Assembly (NCBI RefSeq): GCF_004011865.1
Contig: NZ_RKLP01000006.1
Location: 1-64,000 of the forward strand
Source: Prescottella agglutinans
GTDB lineage: Bacteria; Actinomycetota; Actinomycetes; Mycobacteriales; Mycobacteriaceae
DNA: 64,000 nucleotides
Direction of reading: 5' to 3'
Part shown: positions 55,013 through 64,000 of the stretch, one piece after another
How positions within the stretch are numbered: position 1 is the stretch's first letter
How the letters are laid out: each line of letters begins with the position of its first letter
Notes under the pieces: generated by a model
Databases searched by the model: none
What the model was told of the DNA's origin: nothing
What the model saw: the letters and a program-made list of their open reading frames with translations, nothing else
Translations under genes and position numbers: made by a program

Positions 55013-56103
55013 GGCAGATTCTCTTCGCCGCGGGCATCGCGCTCGCCGTCTCGATCCTCTTGACGCCCGTGCTGATCAAGGTCTTCTCGCGGCAGGGCTT
55101 CGGCCAGGAGATCCGCACCGAGGGCCCGGCGAGCCATCAGGCCAAGCGCGGCACCCCCACGATGGGCGGCGTCGCGATCCTCGCGGGAATCTGGGCCGGC
55201 TACTGGGGCTCGCATCTTATCGGCATCGGCTACGACGCGGAGGGCCCGACCGCGTCGGGTCTGCTGGTCCTCGGTCTGACCACCGCGCTCGGCGGCGTCG
55301 GCTTCCTCGACGACTTCATCAAGATCCGCAAGCAGCGCAACCTCGGCCTGAACAAGACGGCCAAGCTGGTCGGCCAGTTGGTGGCGGCGGTCGCGTTCGG
55401 CATCCTGGCGCTGCAGTTCCGGGGCGGCAACGGGCTGACGCCGGGCAGCGTGCACCTGTCGTACGTGCGCGACATCGCGACCGTCAGCATGGGCTCGATC
55501 GTGTTCATCCTGTTCTGCTACCTGCTGGTGTCCGCGTGGTCGAACGCGGTGAACCTCACCGACGGGCTCGACGGCCTGGCCGCGGGCTCGATGAGCCTGG
55601 TGCTCGGCGCGTACGTGATCATCACGTTCTGGCAGTACCGCAACGCGTGCAGCACGGGTCCGGGCAGCCTCGGCCCGGCCAAGGGCTGCTACGACGTCCG
55701 CGACCCGCTGGATCTGGCGCTGCTGTGCGCGGCCGGCGCCGCGGCCTGCATCGGCTTCCTGTGGTGGAACGCGGCTCCCGCGAAGATCTTCATGGGCGAC
55801 ACCGGCTCGCTGGCCCTCGGCGGCATGCTCGCGGGTCTGTCCATCACCACCCGCACCGAGCTGCTGATGGTCGTCATCGGCGCGCTGTTCGTCGCGGAGG
55901 CCGCGTCGGTGGTGATCCAGGTGGCGGTGTTCCGGTCGAGCCGGCGCCGCGTGTTCCGGATGGCCCCGTTCCATCACCACTTCGAACTGGGCGGCTGGGC
56001 CGAGACCCAGGTGATCATCAGATTCTGGTTGCTGGCGGCCATCGCGTCGGCGATCGGTCTGGCCCTGTTCTACAGCGAGTACCTCGCGGCGATCGGGGAC
56101 TGA
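55009..56103 (+). CDS. mraY: Phospho-MurNAc-pentapeptide transferase
   Basis: Forms lipid I on decaprenyl phosphate (MurX in mycobacteria). The 364-residue protein has about ten helices, DDFIK near residue 102, [12 protein letters not shown] near 185, [12 protein letters not shown] near 262 and [12 protein letters not shown] near 320. GTG at 55009 overlaps the murF stop. The murD ATG starts 3 bp after its stop. Confidence 0.96.
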   Translation: MRQILFAAGIALAVSILLTPVLIKVFSRQGFGQEIRTEGPASHQAKRGTPTMGGVAILAGIWAGYWGSHLIGIGYDAEGPTASGLLVLGLTTALGGVGFLDDFIKIRKQRNLGLNKTAKLVGQLVAAVAFGILALQFRGGNGLTPGSVHLSYVRDIATVSMGSIVFILFCYLLVSAWSNAVNLTDGLDGLAAGSMSLVLGAYVIITFWQYRNACSTGPGSLGPAKGCYDVRDPLDLALLCAAGAAACIGFLWWNAAPAKIFMGDTGSLALGGMLAGLSITTRTELLMVVIGALFVAEAASVVIQVAVFRSSRRRVFRMAPFHHHFELGGWAETQVIIRFWLLAAIASAIGLALFYSEYLAAIGD

Positions 56104-56106
56104 CGC

Positions 56107-57627
56107 ATGCAGTTCGAGCAGACGTACCTCGACGAGGCGGGCCTGGGCCGGCTGCGGGACGCGGACGTCCTGGTGGCCGGTGCCGGGATCTCAGGCCGGG
56201 CGGTCATCGCGCCACTGCTCGATCTCGGGGCCAAGGTGACGGTCACCGATACCAACGCCGATGCCCTCGCGCGGTGCGCCGAGATGGGCGCCGAGACGGT
56301 GCGGATCGACGACCTGGTGGCCGAGCCGCAGCGGGTGGCCGGCTTCGCGCTGGTCGTCACGAGTCCCGGCTTCCGGCCCGACGCGCCGGTCCTGGCGGCC
56401 GCCGCGGACGCGGGCGTCCCCGTGTGGGGTGACATCGAGTTCTCCTGGCGGGTCGACCGGGCCCGGATGTACGGACCGCCGCGGCGCTGGCTGGTCGTGA
56501 CCGGCACCAACGGCAAGACCACCACGACGTCGATGCTGCACTCGATCCTCGAGGCGGCCGGGTTGCCGTCGGCGGCGTGCGGGAACATCGGGCTCCCGGT
56601 GCTCGACGCGCTGCGGGCGCAGGAGCCCCGCGCGGACGTGCTCGCGGTCGAGTTGTCGTCGTTCCAGCTGCACTGGGCGCCGTCGGTGCGTCCCGACGCC
56701 GGTGTGGTGCTGAACATCGCCGAGGACCATCTGGACTGGCACGGCGGCATGCCGGGATACATCGATGCCAAGGCGCAGGCGTTGACGGGCGACGTCGCGG
56801 TCGTCGGCCTCGACGACGAGATCGCCGCGGGGCTCGCGTCGCGTCCGCGGGACGGGCACACGGTCGGCTTCCGGCTCGGCGCCCCGGACACCGGGGAGTT
56901 GGGTGTGCGCGGCGGCATGCTCGTCGATCGGGCGTTCGCGGACTCCGTCCCGCTGGTGGCGGCCGACGAGATCAGCCCGCCCGGGCCGGCCGGGCTGTGC
57001 GACGCGCTCGCGGCGGCCGCGCTGGCCCGCGCGATCGGCGTCTCCCCGGCGGCGGTGGAGGCGGGCCTGCGTGCGCACCGGGTGGGCCCGCACCGTGCCC
57101 AGCTCGTGCGCACCGTCGGCGAGGTCGCCTTCGTCGACGACTCGAAGGCCACCAACCCGCACGCGGCGCGCTCGTCGATCATCGCGCACGAGTCCGTCGT
57201 GTGGATCGCGGGCGGCCTGCTCAAGGGCGCGCGCATCGACGACCTGGTCGAGGAGATCGCCGACCGACTGGCCGGCGCCGTCCTGATCGGGCGCGACGCG
57301 GCGCAGATCGCGGAGGCGCTCGCGCGACACGCCCCCGATGTCCCGGTGGTGCACGTCCGGTCGGGAGACGATGACTCCATGGGTGCTGCGAACCCCGACT
57401 CGGTGCGGCTCGACCTTCCGGGAGCCGACGCCGACACGGTGATGGCGGAGGCCGTGCGTGCCGCCGCGGAACTGGCGGCGCCGGGCGACGTGGTCCTGCT
57501 CGCGCCGGCGGCCGCGTCGCTCGACATGTTCGACTCGTACGGTCACCGCGGGCGCAGTTTCGCCGCGGCCGCCGCGGCGGTGTCGGACGAGCAGACGCCG
57601 CCGGGGGAGTCCGGAACCCGCCGATGA
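56107..57627 (+). CDS. murD: UDP-MurNAc-L-alanine:D-glutamate ligase
   Basis: Adds D-glutamate to UDP-MurNAc-Ala. The 506-residue protein has the N-terminal UDP-binding fold ([12 protein letters not shown]), the P-loop [14 protein letters not shown] near residue 130, [22 protein letters not shown] and [12 protein letters not shown]. It ends with the conserved [15 protein letters not shown]. The stop overlaps ftsW as ATGA. Confidence 0.96.
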   Translation: MQFEQTYLDEAGLGRLRDADVLVAGAGISGRAVIAPLLDLGAKVTVTDTNADALARCAEMGAETVRIDDLVAEPQRVAGFALVVTSPGFRPDAPVLAAAADAGVPVWGDIEFSWRVDRARMYGPPRRWLVVTGTNGKTTTTSMLHSILEAAGLPSAACGNIGLPVLDALRAQEPRADVLAVELSSFQLHWAPSVRPDAGVVLNIAEDHLDWHGGMPGYIDAKAQALTGDVAVVGLDDEIAAGLASRPRDGHTVGFRLGAPDTGELGVRGGMLVDRAFADSVPLVAADEISPPGPAGLCDALAAAALARAIGVSPAAVEAGLRAHRVGPHRAQLVRTVGEVAFVDDSKATNPHAARSSIIAHESVVWIAGGLLKGARIDDLVEEIADRLAGAVLIGRDAAQIAEALARHAPDVPVVHVRSGDDDSMGAANPDSVRLDLPGADADTVMAEAVRAAAELAAPGDVVLLAPAAASLDMFDSYGHRGRSFAAAAAAVSDEQTPPGESGTRR

Positions 57628-59117
57628 GAGACGACTCCGAGCGCCGCAGCGACAAGGCCGACCGCGGGCCGCGGACCCGGATCGGTGCCTGGCTGGCGCG
57701 TCCGCTGACGTCGTTCCATCTGGTCGTCACCATCGCGATCCTGCTGACGGTGCTGGGCCTGGTGATGGTGCTGTCGTCGTCGAGCGTGGAGTCCGTCGCG
57801 CAGGACGGTTCGGCGTACGGGAAGTTCGTCTCCCAGTTGATCTTCGCGACGCTCGGTTTCGTCATCTTCTACATCGCGTTGCTGATCCCGGTCCGGGCGC
57901 TGCGCAAGTGGTCGCTGCCCGCGTTCGGCGCCACGATCGTGATGCTGGTGCTGGTGCTCATCCCCGGTATCGGCACGAAGTCGCAGGGCACCCGGGGCTG
58001 GTTCGTGATCGGTCCGATCTCGCTGCAGCCGTCCGAACTCGCGAAGATCGCGTTCGCGGTGTGGGGCGCGCACCTCCTCGCGACGCGGCGCCGCGACAAT
58101 CCGTCGCTCAAGGAGATGCTGATCCCGCTGGTGCCGGCGGCGATGCTGGTGTTCGTGCTGATCGTGCTGCAGCCGGACCTGGGCACCACGATCTCGCTGG
58201 CGATCATCCTGCTGGCGCTGCTGTGGTTCGCCGGCCTGCCGCTGAGGATCTTCCTGGGCGTGCTCGGTGCCGGCGTGGTCGGGGCGGTCACCCTCGGGCT
58301 CACGGCGGGCTACCGGTCCGCGCGCATCCAGGCCTTCTTCAATCCGGGCGACGACCCGCAGGGCATCGGCTACCAGGCGCGGCAGGCCAAGTACGCGCTC
58401 GCCGACGGCGGGCTCTTCGGCGAGGGGCTGGGGCAGAGTCGCGCCAAGTGGAGTTATCTGCCCAACGCCCACAACGACTTCATCTTCGCGATCATCGGCG
58501 AGGAACTCGGTTTCATCGGCGCGGGCGCGGTGATCGGCCTGTTCGGCCTGTTCGTGTACACCGGGCTGCGGATCGCGCGGCGATCGGCGGATCCGTTCCT
58601 GCAGTTGCTCGCCGCGACCGCGACGGCCTGGATCACCGGTCAGGCCTTCATCAACATCGGCTACGTCGTCGGCGTCCTGCCGGTGACCGGCCTCCAGCTG
58701 CCGCTCGTCTCGGCGGGCGGCACCTCGACCGCCACGACACTGCTCATGTTCGGCCTCGTCGCGAACGCGGCCCGGCACGAACCGGAGGCGGTCGCGGCGC
58801 TGCACAGCGGCCAGGACGGACGCGTGTCGCGGATGCTGCGGCTGCCGAAGCCGGCCCCGTACATCCCGCCGCGGAAGCGGGGCGCGGCCGTCGTGCGCCG
58901 GTCGGAGAGCAAGAAGCTGCAGCCGGCGCGTGCCGAACGGGCACCGCGGCCGCAACCTCGGTCCGTGCGCCACGACCCACCCGGCCGACGGCAGTCGGAC
59001 GGTGGCCGACGGGTGGACGAGAATCGAGGACACCCGGGATACGACCCGGTTTCGGAACGTGGACGGGCGGCGCGATCGCGCGACGGCCGTCCGGGAGAGC
59101 GAGGAATGCGCAGGTGA
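57624..59117 (+). CDS. ftsW: SEDS peptidoglycan polymerase FtsW
   Basis: Septal glycosyltransferase working with PbpB. The 497-residue protein has about ten helices, with the SEDS signatures [18 protein letters not shown] near residue 127, the catalytic-loop Asp in [13 protein letters not shown], and [17 protein letters not shown] near 280. The long basic cytoplasmic tail (about 400-497, rich in Arg/Pro) resembles the mycobacterial tail that contacts FtsZ and PbpB. The stop overlaps murG as GTGA. Confidence 0.95.
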   Translation: MRDDSERRSDKADRGPRTRIGAWLARPLTSFHLVVTIAILLTVLGLVMVLSSSSVESVAQDGSAYGKFVSQLIFATLGFVIFYIALLIPVRALRKWSLPAFGATIVMLVLVLIPGIGTKSQGTRGWFVIGPISLQPSELAKIAFAVWGAHLLATRRRDNPSLKEMLIPLVPAAMLVFVLIVLQPDLGTTISLAIILLALLWFAGLPLRIFLGVLGAGVVGAVTLGLTAGYRSARIQAFFNPGDDPQGIGYQARQAKYALADGGLFGEGLGQSRAKWSYLPNAHNDFIFAIIGEELGFIGAGAVIGLFGLFVYTGLRIARRSADPFLQLLAATATAWITGQAFINIGYVVGVLPVTGLQLPLVSAGGTSTATTLLMFGLVANAARHEPEAVAALHSGQDGRVSRMLRLPKPAPYIPPRKRGAAVVRRSESKKLQPARAERAPRPQPRSVRHDPPGRRQSDGGRRVDENRGHPGYDPVSERGRAARSRDGRPGERGMRR

Positions 59118-60259
59118 ACGGCGACAACCGCGAGAATGCCGCACTGTCGGTGGTGGTGGCCGGTGGTGGCACCGCAGGCCACATCGAGCCCGCGATGGCG
59201 GTGGCGGATGCGGTCCGTGTCCTCGATCCGGCGGCCGTGGTGACGGCACTCGGAACCGAGCGCGGCCTCGAGACGACGCTGGTACCGGAGCGCGGCTACC
59301 CGCTCGAGCTGATTCCGCCGGTGCCGCTGCCGCGCAAGCCGACGATGGATCTGCTGCGGTTGCCCGGGCGGATCCGTCGCTCGGTCGCCGCCACCCGTGA
59401 GGTTCTCGATCGGACGAATGCGGACGTGATCGTCGGCTTCGGCGGCTACGTGGCGCTGCCGGCCTATCTGGCGGCGGGTTCGGGACTGTTCGGGCGACGC
59501 CGGAAGATCCCGATCGTCATCCACGAGGCGAACGCCAGCGCCGGCATCGCCAACAAACTCGGTGCCCGGCGCGCCCGGCGGGTGCTGGCCGCGGTCGCGG
59601 GGTCGGGCGTCGCCGCCCGTGGCCGCGACGACGCGGAGATCGTCGGTATCCCGGTGCGGTCGTCGATCACCGGTCTCGACCGGGCGGCGCTGCGGGCGAA
59701 GGCCCGCGAGCACTTCGGGTTGCCCGCCGAGGGGCCCGTGCTGCTGGTCTTCGGAGGGTCGCAGGGCGCCCGCTCGCTGAACGAGGCGGTCGTGGGGGCG
59801 GCACCGCAGTTGGCCGCCGCGGGGATCTCCGTCCTCCACGCGTACGGCCCCAAGAACTCGGTGGACGTCGCATCCGACCCGGCCGCGCCGTACGTCGCTG
59901 TGCCGTACCTGAACCGGATGGACCTCGCCTACTCGGCCGCCGACGCGGTGATCTGCCGATCCGGCGCGATGACGGTCGCCGAGGTGTCGGCGGTCGGGCT
60001 GCCCGCGATCTACGTGCCGTTGCCACATGGAAACGGCGAACAGGAACTGAATGCGCGGCCGGTCGTGGCCGCGGGCGGTGGGATGATCGTCGCCGACGCG
60101 GACCTGACGCCGCAGTACGTGTCCGACACGGTCGTTCCGCTGCTCGGTGATCGCGCGCGGCTCGACGAGATGGGCCGTGGTGCTGCCGGTGCGGGCCACC
60201 GCAGCGCGGCCGCCGCGGTCGCGCAGATCGTTGTCGACGTAGCAAGGGGAAATCGATGA
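59114..60259 (+). CDS. murG: Lipid II synthase MurG
   Basis: Transfers GlcNAc from UDP-GlcNAc to lipid I at the inner membrane surface. The 381-residue GT28 protein has [16 protein letters not shown] near residue 17, [42 protein letters not shown] near 215 and [17 protein letters not shown] at 59114 overlaps the ftsW stop; the open frame before it is not coding. The stop overlaps murC. Confidence 0.96.
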   Translation: MNGDNRENAALSVVVAGGGTAGHIEPAMAVADAVRVLDPAAVVTALGTERGLETTLVPERGYPLELIPPVPLPRKPTMDLLRLPGRIRRSVAATREVLDRTNADVIVGFGGYVALPAYLAAGSGLFGRRRKIPIVIHEANASAGIANKLGARRARRVLAAVAGSGVAARGRDDAEIVGIPVRSSITGLDRAALRAKAREHFGLPAEGPVLLVFGGSQGARSLNEAVVGAAPQLAAAGISVLHAYGPKNSVDVASDPAAPYVAVPYLNRMDLAYSAADAVICRSGAMTVAEVSAVGLPAIYVPLPHGNGEQELNARPVVAAGGGMIVADADLTPQYVSDTVVPLLGDRARLDEMGRGAAGAGHRSAAAAVAQIVVDVARGNR

Positions 60260-61752
60260 GCGAGCAGTTGCCCGCAGGTCTCGAGCGGGTGCACATGGTC
60301 GGCATCGGCGGTGCCGGCATGTCCGGCATCGCGCGGATCCTCCTGGCGCGCGGCGGGCAGGTGTCCGGGTCGGACGCGAAGGAGAGCCGGGGTGTCCTCG
60401 CGCTGCGGGCCCGCGGCGCGGTCGTCCGGATCGGGCACGACGCGAGCGCGCTCGACCTGCTGCCGGGCGGCCCGACGGCGGTGGTGACGACGCACGCCGC
60501 GATCCCGAAGGACAATCCCGAACTGGTCGAGGCGCGCCGCCGCGGCGTGCCGGTGATCCTGCGTCCCGCCGTCCTGGCGTCGCTGATGCGCGGGCACCGG
60601 ACGCTGCTGGTGTCGGGCACGCACGGTAAGACCTCGACGACGTCGATGCTCGTGGTTACGTTGCAGCACTGCGGGTTCGATCCGTCCTTCGCGGTCGGCG
60701 GCGAGCTGAACGAGGCGGGAACCAACGCCCACCACGGCTCCGGCGAGGTCTTCGTCGCGGAGGCCGACGAGAGCGACGGATCGCTGCTCCAGTACGACCC
60801 GGACGTCGTGGTGGTCACCAACATCGAGGCGGACCATCTCGACTTCTTCGGCAGCAGCGAGGCCTACGTCCAGGTGTTCGACGACTTCGTGGGGCGCATC
60901 GCGCCCGGCGGGCTCCTCGTGGCGTGCCTCGACGACCCGGGGTCGGCGGCGCTGGCGCGTCGGACGGTCGAGTCCGGGGGCGACGTCCGGGTGCTCGGCT
61001 ACGGAACCGCCGAGGCCGTCGCGGCGGCGCAGGGCGTTTCGGTCGGTGCCGAACTGGTGTCGTGGACGGCGCGGGACGTCGGGGGAGTGGCCGTGATCCG
61101 GCTCGCCGGCGAGACCGAGCCGCGGACGCTCCGGCTGGGTGTGCCGGGAAAGCACATGGCGCTCAACGCCCTCGCCGCGCTGCTGGCCGCGCTGGATTCC
61201 GGCGCCCAGGTCGACGAGCTGCTCGAGGGACTGGCGGGGTTCGGAGGCGTCCATCGGCGGTTCCAGCTCACGGGCCGGGAGCGGGGTGTGCGGGTGTTCG
61301 ACGACTACGCCCACCATCCGACGGAGGTTCGGGCGGTGTTGGGTGCCGCGCGTGAGCTCGTCGCCGAGGACCCGCAGCGGGGCCGTGTCGTGGTGGTCTT
61401 CCAGCCGCACCTCTACTCGCGGACGGTGACGTTCGCGCGGGAGTTCGGCGAGGCGCTCGATCTCGCGGACGAGGTGGTCGTGCTGGACGTGTACGGCGCC
61501 CGCGAGGAGCCGATCCCGGGTGTCAGCGGCGCGCTGGTCGCGCAGGGTATGACGAAACCCGTTCACTATCAGCCCGATCGGTCCCAGGTGCCGCGTCAGG
61601 TCGCGGCCATCGCCGAGCCCGGTGACGTGGTGATCACGATGGGGGCCGGTGACGTGACGATGCTGGGCGGGCAGATCCTCGATGCGTTGCGCACGCGACC
61701 CAATCACGTCCGCCGTTCAGGCGCAGCGGGATCCGGTCCGGGGTCGCAGTGA
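60256..61752 (+). CDS. murC: UDP-MurNAc:L-alanine ligase
   Basis: First Mur ligase of the pathway. The 498-residue protein opens with [15 protein letters not shown], has the P-loop [14 protein letters not shown] near residue 119, [22 protein letters not shown] and [16 protein letters not shown] overlaps the murG stop as ATGA and its stop overlaps ftsQ as GTGA. Confidence 0.96.
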   Translation: MSEQLPAGLERVHMVGIGGAGMSGIARILLARGGQVSGSDAKESRGVLALRARGAVVRIGHDASALDLLPGGPTAVVTTHAAIPKDNPELVEARRRGVPVILRPAVLASLMRGHRTLLVSGTHGKTSTTSMLVVTLQHCGFDPSFAVGGELNEAGTNAHHGSGEVFVAEADESDGSLLQYDPDVVVVTNIEADHLDFFGSSEAYVQVFDDFVGRIAPGGLLVACLDDPGSAALARRTVESGGDVRVLGYGTAEAVAAAQGVSVGAELVSWTARDVGGVAVIRLAGETEPRTLRLGVPGKHMALNALAALLAALDSGAQVDELLEGLAGFGGVHRRFQLTGRERGVRVFDDYAHHPTEVRAVLGAARELVAEDPQRGRVVVVFQPHLYSRTVTFAREFGEALDLADEVVVLDVYGAREEPIPGVSGALVAQGMTKPVHYQPDRSQVPRQVAAIAEPGDVVITMGAGDVTMLGGQILDALRTRPNHVRRSGAAGSGPGSQ

Positions 61753-62576
61753 CGGTCGACGGTCGGGGTCGGTCGCGTGGTGGACGTCCGGACGCCCGCC
61801 GCGAGCGGCGGGCCGGCACCCGGGCGAACACCCGCGAGCGCGGTGCCGCCCCGGATCGGCCGGGCGGCGACGGCCGCCCCGGTCGCGGTTCGGCCGATCG
61901 CGAGCGGGCCCGGTCGTTGCGTCGCAAGGTTTTCCTGATCGCCGCCGCGTGTGTGACCGTCCTCGCCGCGCTGTTCGCGACACTGTGGTTCAGTCCGCTG
62001 ATGTCGGTCCGGCAGATCGCGTTCGTGGGGGACGGGGTGGTCACCGAGGAGGAGGCGCTGAGCGCCCTCGCCGTCGCGGAGGGGACGCCCTTGCTGCGGG
62101 TCGACACGGGGGAGGCCGCGCGTCGGGTCGCCCAGATCCCGCGGGTGGCCGAAGCCCGCGTGCAGCGGGAGTATCCGTCGACCGTGAAGCTCACGGTCAC
62201 CGAGCGGATTCCGGTGGTGTTCTTCGATTCCCCGGACGGGCAGCATCTGATGGACGCCACCGGTGTCGACTATGCGATCGCGCCGCCTCCGTTCGGGGTG
62301 CCGAGGCTGGTCACTCCCAACCCGGGCCACGACGATCACGCGACGCAGGCGGCGTTGCAGGTGCTCGAGGCGCTTCCGGAGTCGATTCGAGTGCAGGTGT
62401 CCGAGGTTGCGGCGCCGACGATTTCGAGTGTTTCGGCTACGCTGGTGGACGGCCGTGTCGTGGTGTGGGGCGGCGTCGACGGTTCCGAGAGGAAGTCGGC
62501 GGTCGTCTCCGTGCTACTGACACAGCCCGGCCGGATCTTCGACGTGTCGAGTCCCGAGTTGCCCACAGTAAAGTGA
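61749..62576 (+). CDS. ftsQ: Cell division protein FtsQ
   Basis: Bitopic divisome protein. The 275-residue product has a long Arg/Gly-rich cytoplasmic region (1-58), one helix (about 60-80), a POTRA domain ([20 protein letters not shown], about 85-155) and the FtsQ C-terminal domain with [21 protein letters not shown] at 61749 overlaps the murC stop. It is the last gene before the ftsZ promoter region. Confidence 0.93.
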   Translation: MTVDGRGRSRGGRPDARRERRAGTRANTRERGAAPDRPGGDGRPGRGSADRERARSLRRKVFLIAAACVTVLAALFATLWFSPLMSVRQIAFVGDGVVTEEEALSALAVAEGTPLLRVDTGEAARRVAQIPRVAEARVQREYPSTVKLTVTERIPVVFFDSPDGQHLMDATGVDYAIAPPPFGVPRLVTPNPGHDDHATQAALQVLEALPESIRVQVSEVAAPTISSVSATLVDGRVVVWGGVDGSERKSAVVSVLLTQPGRIFDVSSPELPTVK

Positions 62577-62799
62577 CGGGTGACGCGGATGCTCGCACCG
62601 ATACCGGTTCGGGGGCTTCCCGCCCCGCAAAAACTTGGCGCGTGTCGGCGCGCCTGCTGGCGGAACGCTCCGGCACTGCATAGCGTTTCGCACCACTGGA
62701 CTACTTGACATAACTTTAACCCTGTGGTTGAGGTTGAGGGTTTTCCGACACTGAATCCCAGAACGAGCGCGAAACCCACTCACGGAAGGCGAGAGCCCA
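62577..62799 (+). promoter_or_regulatory. ftsQ-ftsZ intergenic promoter region
   Basis: This 223-bp spacer drops in GC content near 62700. TTGACA occurs at 62705-62710 next to TAACTTTAAC, and a short direct repeat GGTTGAGGTTGAGGG follows (about 62727-62741). A clean -35/-10 pair with normal spacing is not resolved; TAACTT (62711-62716) is the best -10 candidate. ftsZ usually has its own promoters in actinobacteria, which fits this layout. GGAAGG about 10 nt before the ATG is the ribosome binding site. Confidence 0.55.
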
Positions 62800-64000
62800 T
62801 GACGCCCCCGCACAACTACCTCGCCGTCATCAAGGTCGTCGGTATCGGCGGCGGCGGCGTCAACGCGGTCAACCGCATGATCGAGCAGGGACTCAAGGGA
62901 GTCGAGTTCATCGCGGTCAACACCGATGCGCAGGCCCTGCTGATGTCCGACGCCGACGTCAAGCTCGACGTCGGACGCGAACTGACCCGCGGCCTCGGTG
63001 CCGGCGCCGACCCCGAGGTGGGGCGCAAGGCTGCCGAGGACCACAAGGACGAGATCGAAGAGGTCCTCAAGGGCGCCGACATGGTCTTCGTCACCGCCGG
63101 CGAGGGCGGCGGCACCGGTACCGGAGGTGCGCCCGTCGTCGCGAGCATCGCCCGCAAGCTCGGCGCCCTCACCATCGGCGTCGTCACCCGCCCGTTCTCC
63201 TTCGAGGGCAAGCGTCGCGGCACGCAGGCCGAGTCCGGCATCGCCGCCCTGCGCGAGTCCTGCGACACCCTGATCGTGATCCCCAACGACCGGCTGCTCC
63301 AGCTCGGCGACGCGGCGGTCAGCCTGATGGACGCGTTCCGCAGCGCCGACGAGGTGCTCCTCAACGGTGTCCAGGGCATCACCGACCTGATCACCACGCC
63401 CGGTCTGATCAACGTCGACTTCGCGGACGTCAAGAGCGTCATGTCCGGGGCGGGCAGCGCCCTCATGGGCATCGGCTCCGCGCGGGGCGAGGGACGGTCG
63501 ATCAAGGCCGCCGAAACGGCGATCAACTCGCCGCTGCTCGAGGCGTCGATGGAGGGCGCACGCGGGGTGCTGCTGTCGATCGCCGGCGGCTCGGATCTGG
63601 GCCTGTTCGAGATCAACGAGGCGGCGTCGCTGGTCCAGGAGGCCGCGCACATCGACGCCAACATCATCTTCGGAACCGTCATCGACGACTCGCTCGGCGA
63701 CGAGGTCCGGGTCACGGTCATCGCGGCCGGTTTCGACGGCGGTGCGCCGGTCAAGCGCCCGCTCGAGGTTCAGTCCGCGATCGGTCGCGGCAACATCGGC
63801 GCCGGCCGCGCCGGCGAGGTCGGGCAGTCGGAGCGTCCCGCGGCAGCACCCGCCGCCGCGGCCCCCGAGCCCGAGCCGGCCGCCCCGGTGACTCCTCGTG
63901 AGCCGGTCGGAGCGCCCACCGGGTCGAGCCTGCCGCCGCTGGGGAGCCCCGCTCCCCGTGTCGTGCCGGTCAGCAATGAGGAAGGCGAAGACGACGACGT
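62800..64000 (+). CDS. ftsZ: Cell division GTPase FtsZ (3' end beyond window)
   Basis: Tubulin homologue that forms the cytokinetic ring. The visible 400 residues cover the GTPase domain ([15 protein letters not shown] near 14, the tubulin signature GGGTGTGG near 103, [15 protein letters not shown] for the T7 loop near 208) and the C-terminal domain. Most of the variable Ala/Pro/Glu-rich linker is also present. The sequence ends in an acidic run (E-G-E-D-D-D-V), just before where the short C-terminal peptide that binds FtsW/SepF would be. ATG follows GGAAGGCGAGAGCCC. Confidence 0.95.

Noticed and set aside
62574-62683. 36-codon frame starting GTGA over the ftsQ stop
   Set aside because: The overlap imitates the coupling seen elsewhere, but the peptide has no domain, and the frame simply continues an alternate frame through ftsQ.

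Overview
The window is a high-GC actinobacterial chromosome segment, most likely from Rhodococcus or a close Nocardiaceae relative. The gene order follows the Mycobacterium tuberculosis interval from asnB (Rv2201) to ftsZ (Rv2150c) almost gene for gene. The additions are of a rhodococcal kind: a ketolase-type carotenoid gene set and a PASTA-bearing PknL. No rRNA, tRNA, CRISPR array, prophage or intact insertion sequence is visible. Species-level identity is inference.

Layout. 1-11 kb: asparagine synthetase, then the bc1-aa3 respiratory supercomplex genes ctaC-ctaF and the opposing ctaE-qcrCAB operon. A small accessory stretch (a DUF1254 protein, about 0.8 kb of apparently decayed DNA, and a small glycine-rich secreted protein) sits between the two halves. 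11-19 kb: trpD, a stand-alone Lrp/AsnC sensor domain, an exonuclease/GIY-YIG fusion, two paralogous NlpC/P60 cell-wall hydrolases (the first behind a c-di-AMP riboswitch) and a membrane-anchored metallopeptidase-like protein. 19-31 kb: PimB', FadD15, two SRPBCC-like proteins, an ArsA-like ATPase, a Cys-cluster protein, ROK glucokinase, an acyltransferase, a YdcF-like protein, a DUF4436 protein, a GT87 mannosyltransferase, an RNase and AroG. 31-45 kb: pknL and its Rv2175c-like partner, then crtB, mptA, crtI, crtE, metF, a GT2 glycosyltransferase, lppM, cruF, crtO and a GNAT protein. 45-64 kb: a HEPN gene behind a perfect SOS box, a DUF3040 protein, and the dcw cluster mraZ-rsmH-ftsL-pbpB-murE-murF-mraY-murD-ftsW-murG-murC-ftsQ-ftsZ. 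ftsZ runs off the right edge.

The genes converge on the envelope. They make peptidoglycan precursors and the division machinery, remodel the wall (NlpC/P60), build PIM/LM/LAM (PimB', MptA, GT87, PlsC-like), sense wall state (PknL) and make membrane carotenoids. The quinol-oxidising supercomplex sits alongside. Many start codons overlap the preceding stop as ATGA or GTGA, so translational coupling is widespread. Another group of genes has a TAnnnT -10 box 6-7 nt before the start codon, which suggests leaderless mRNAs.
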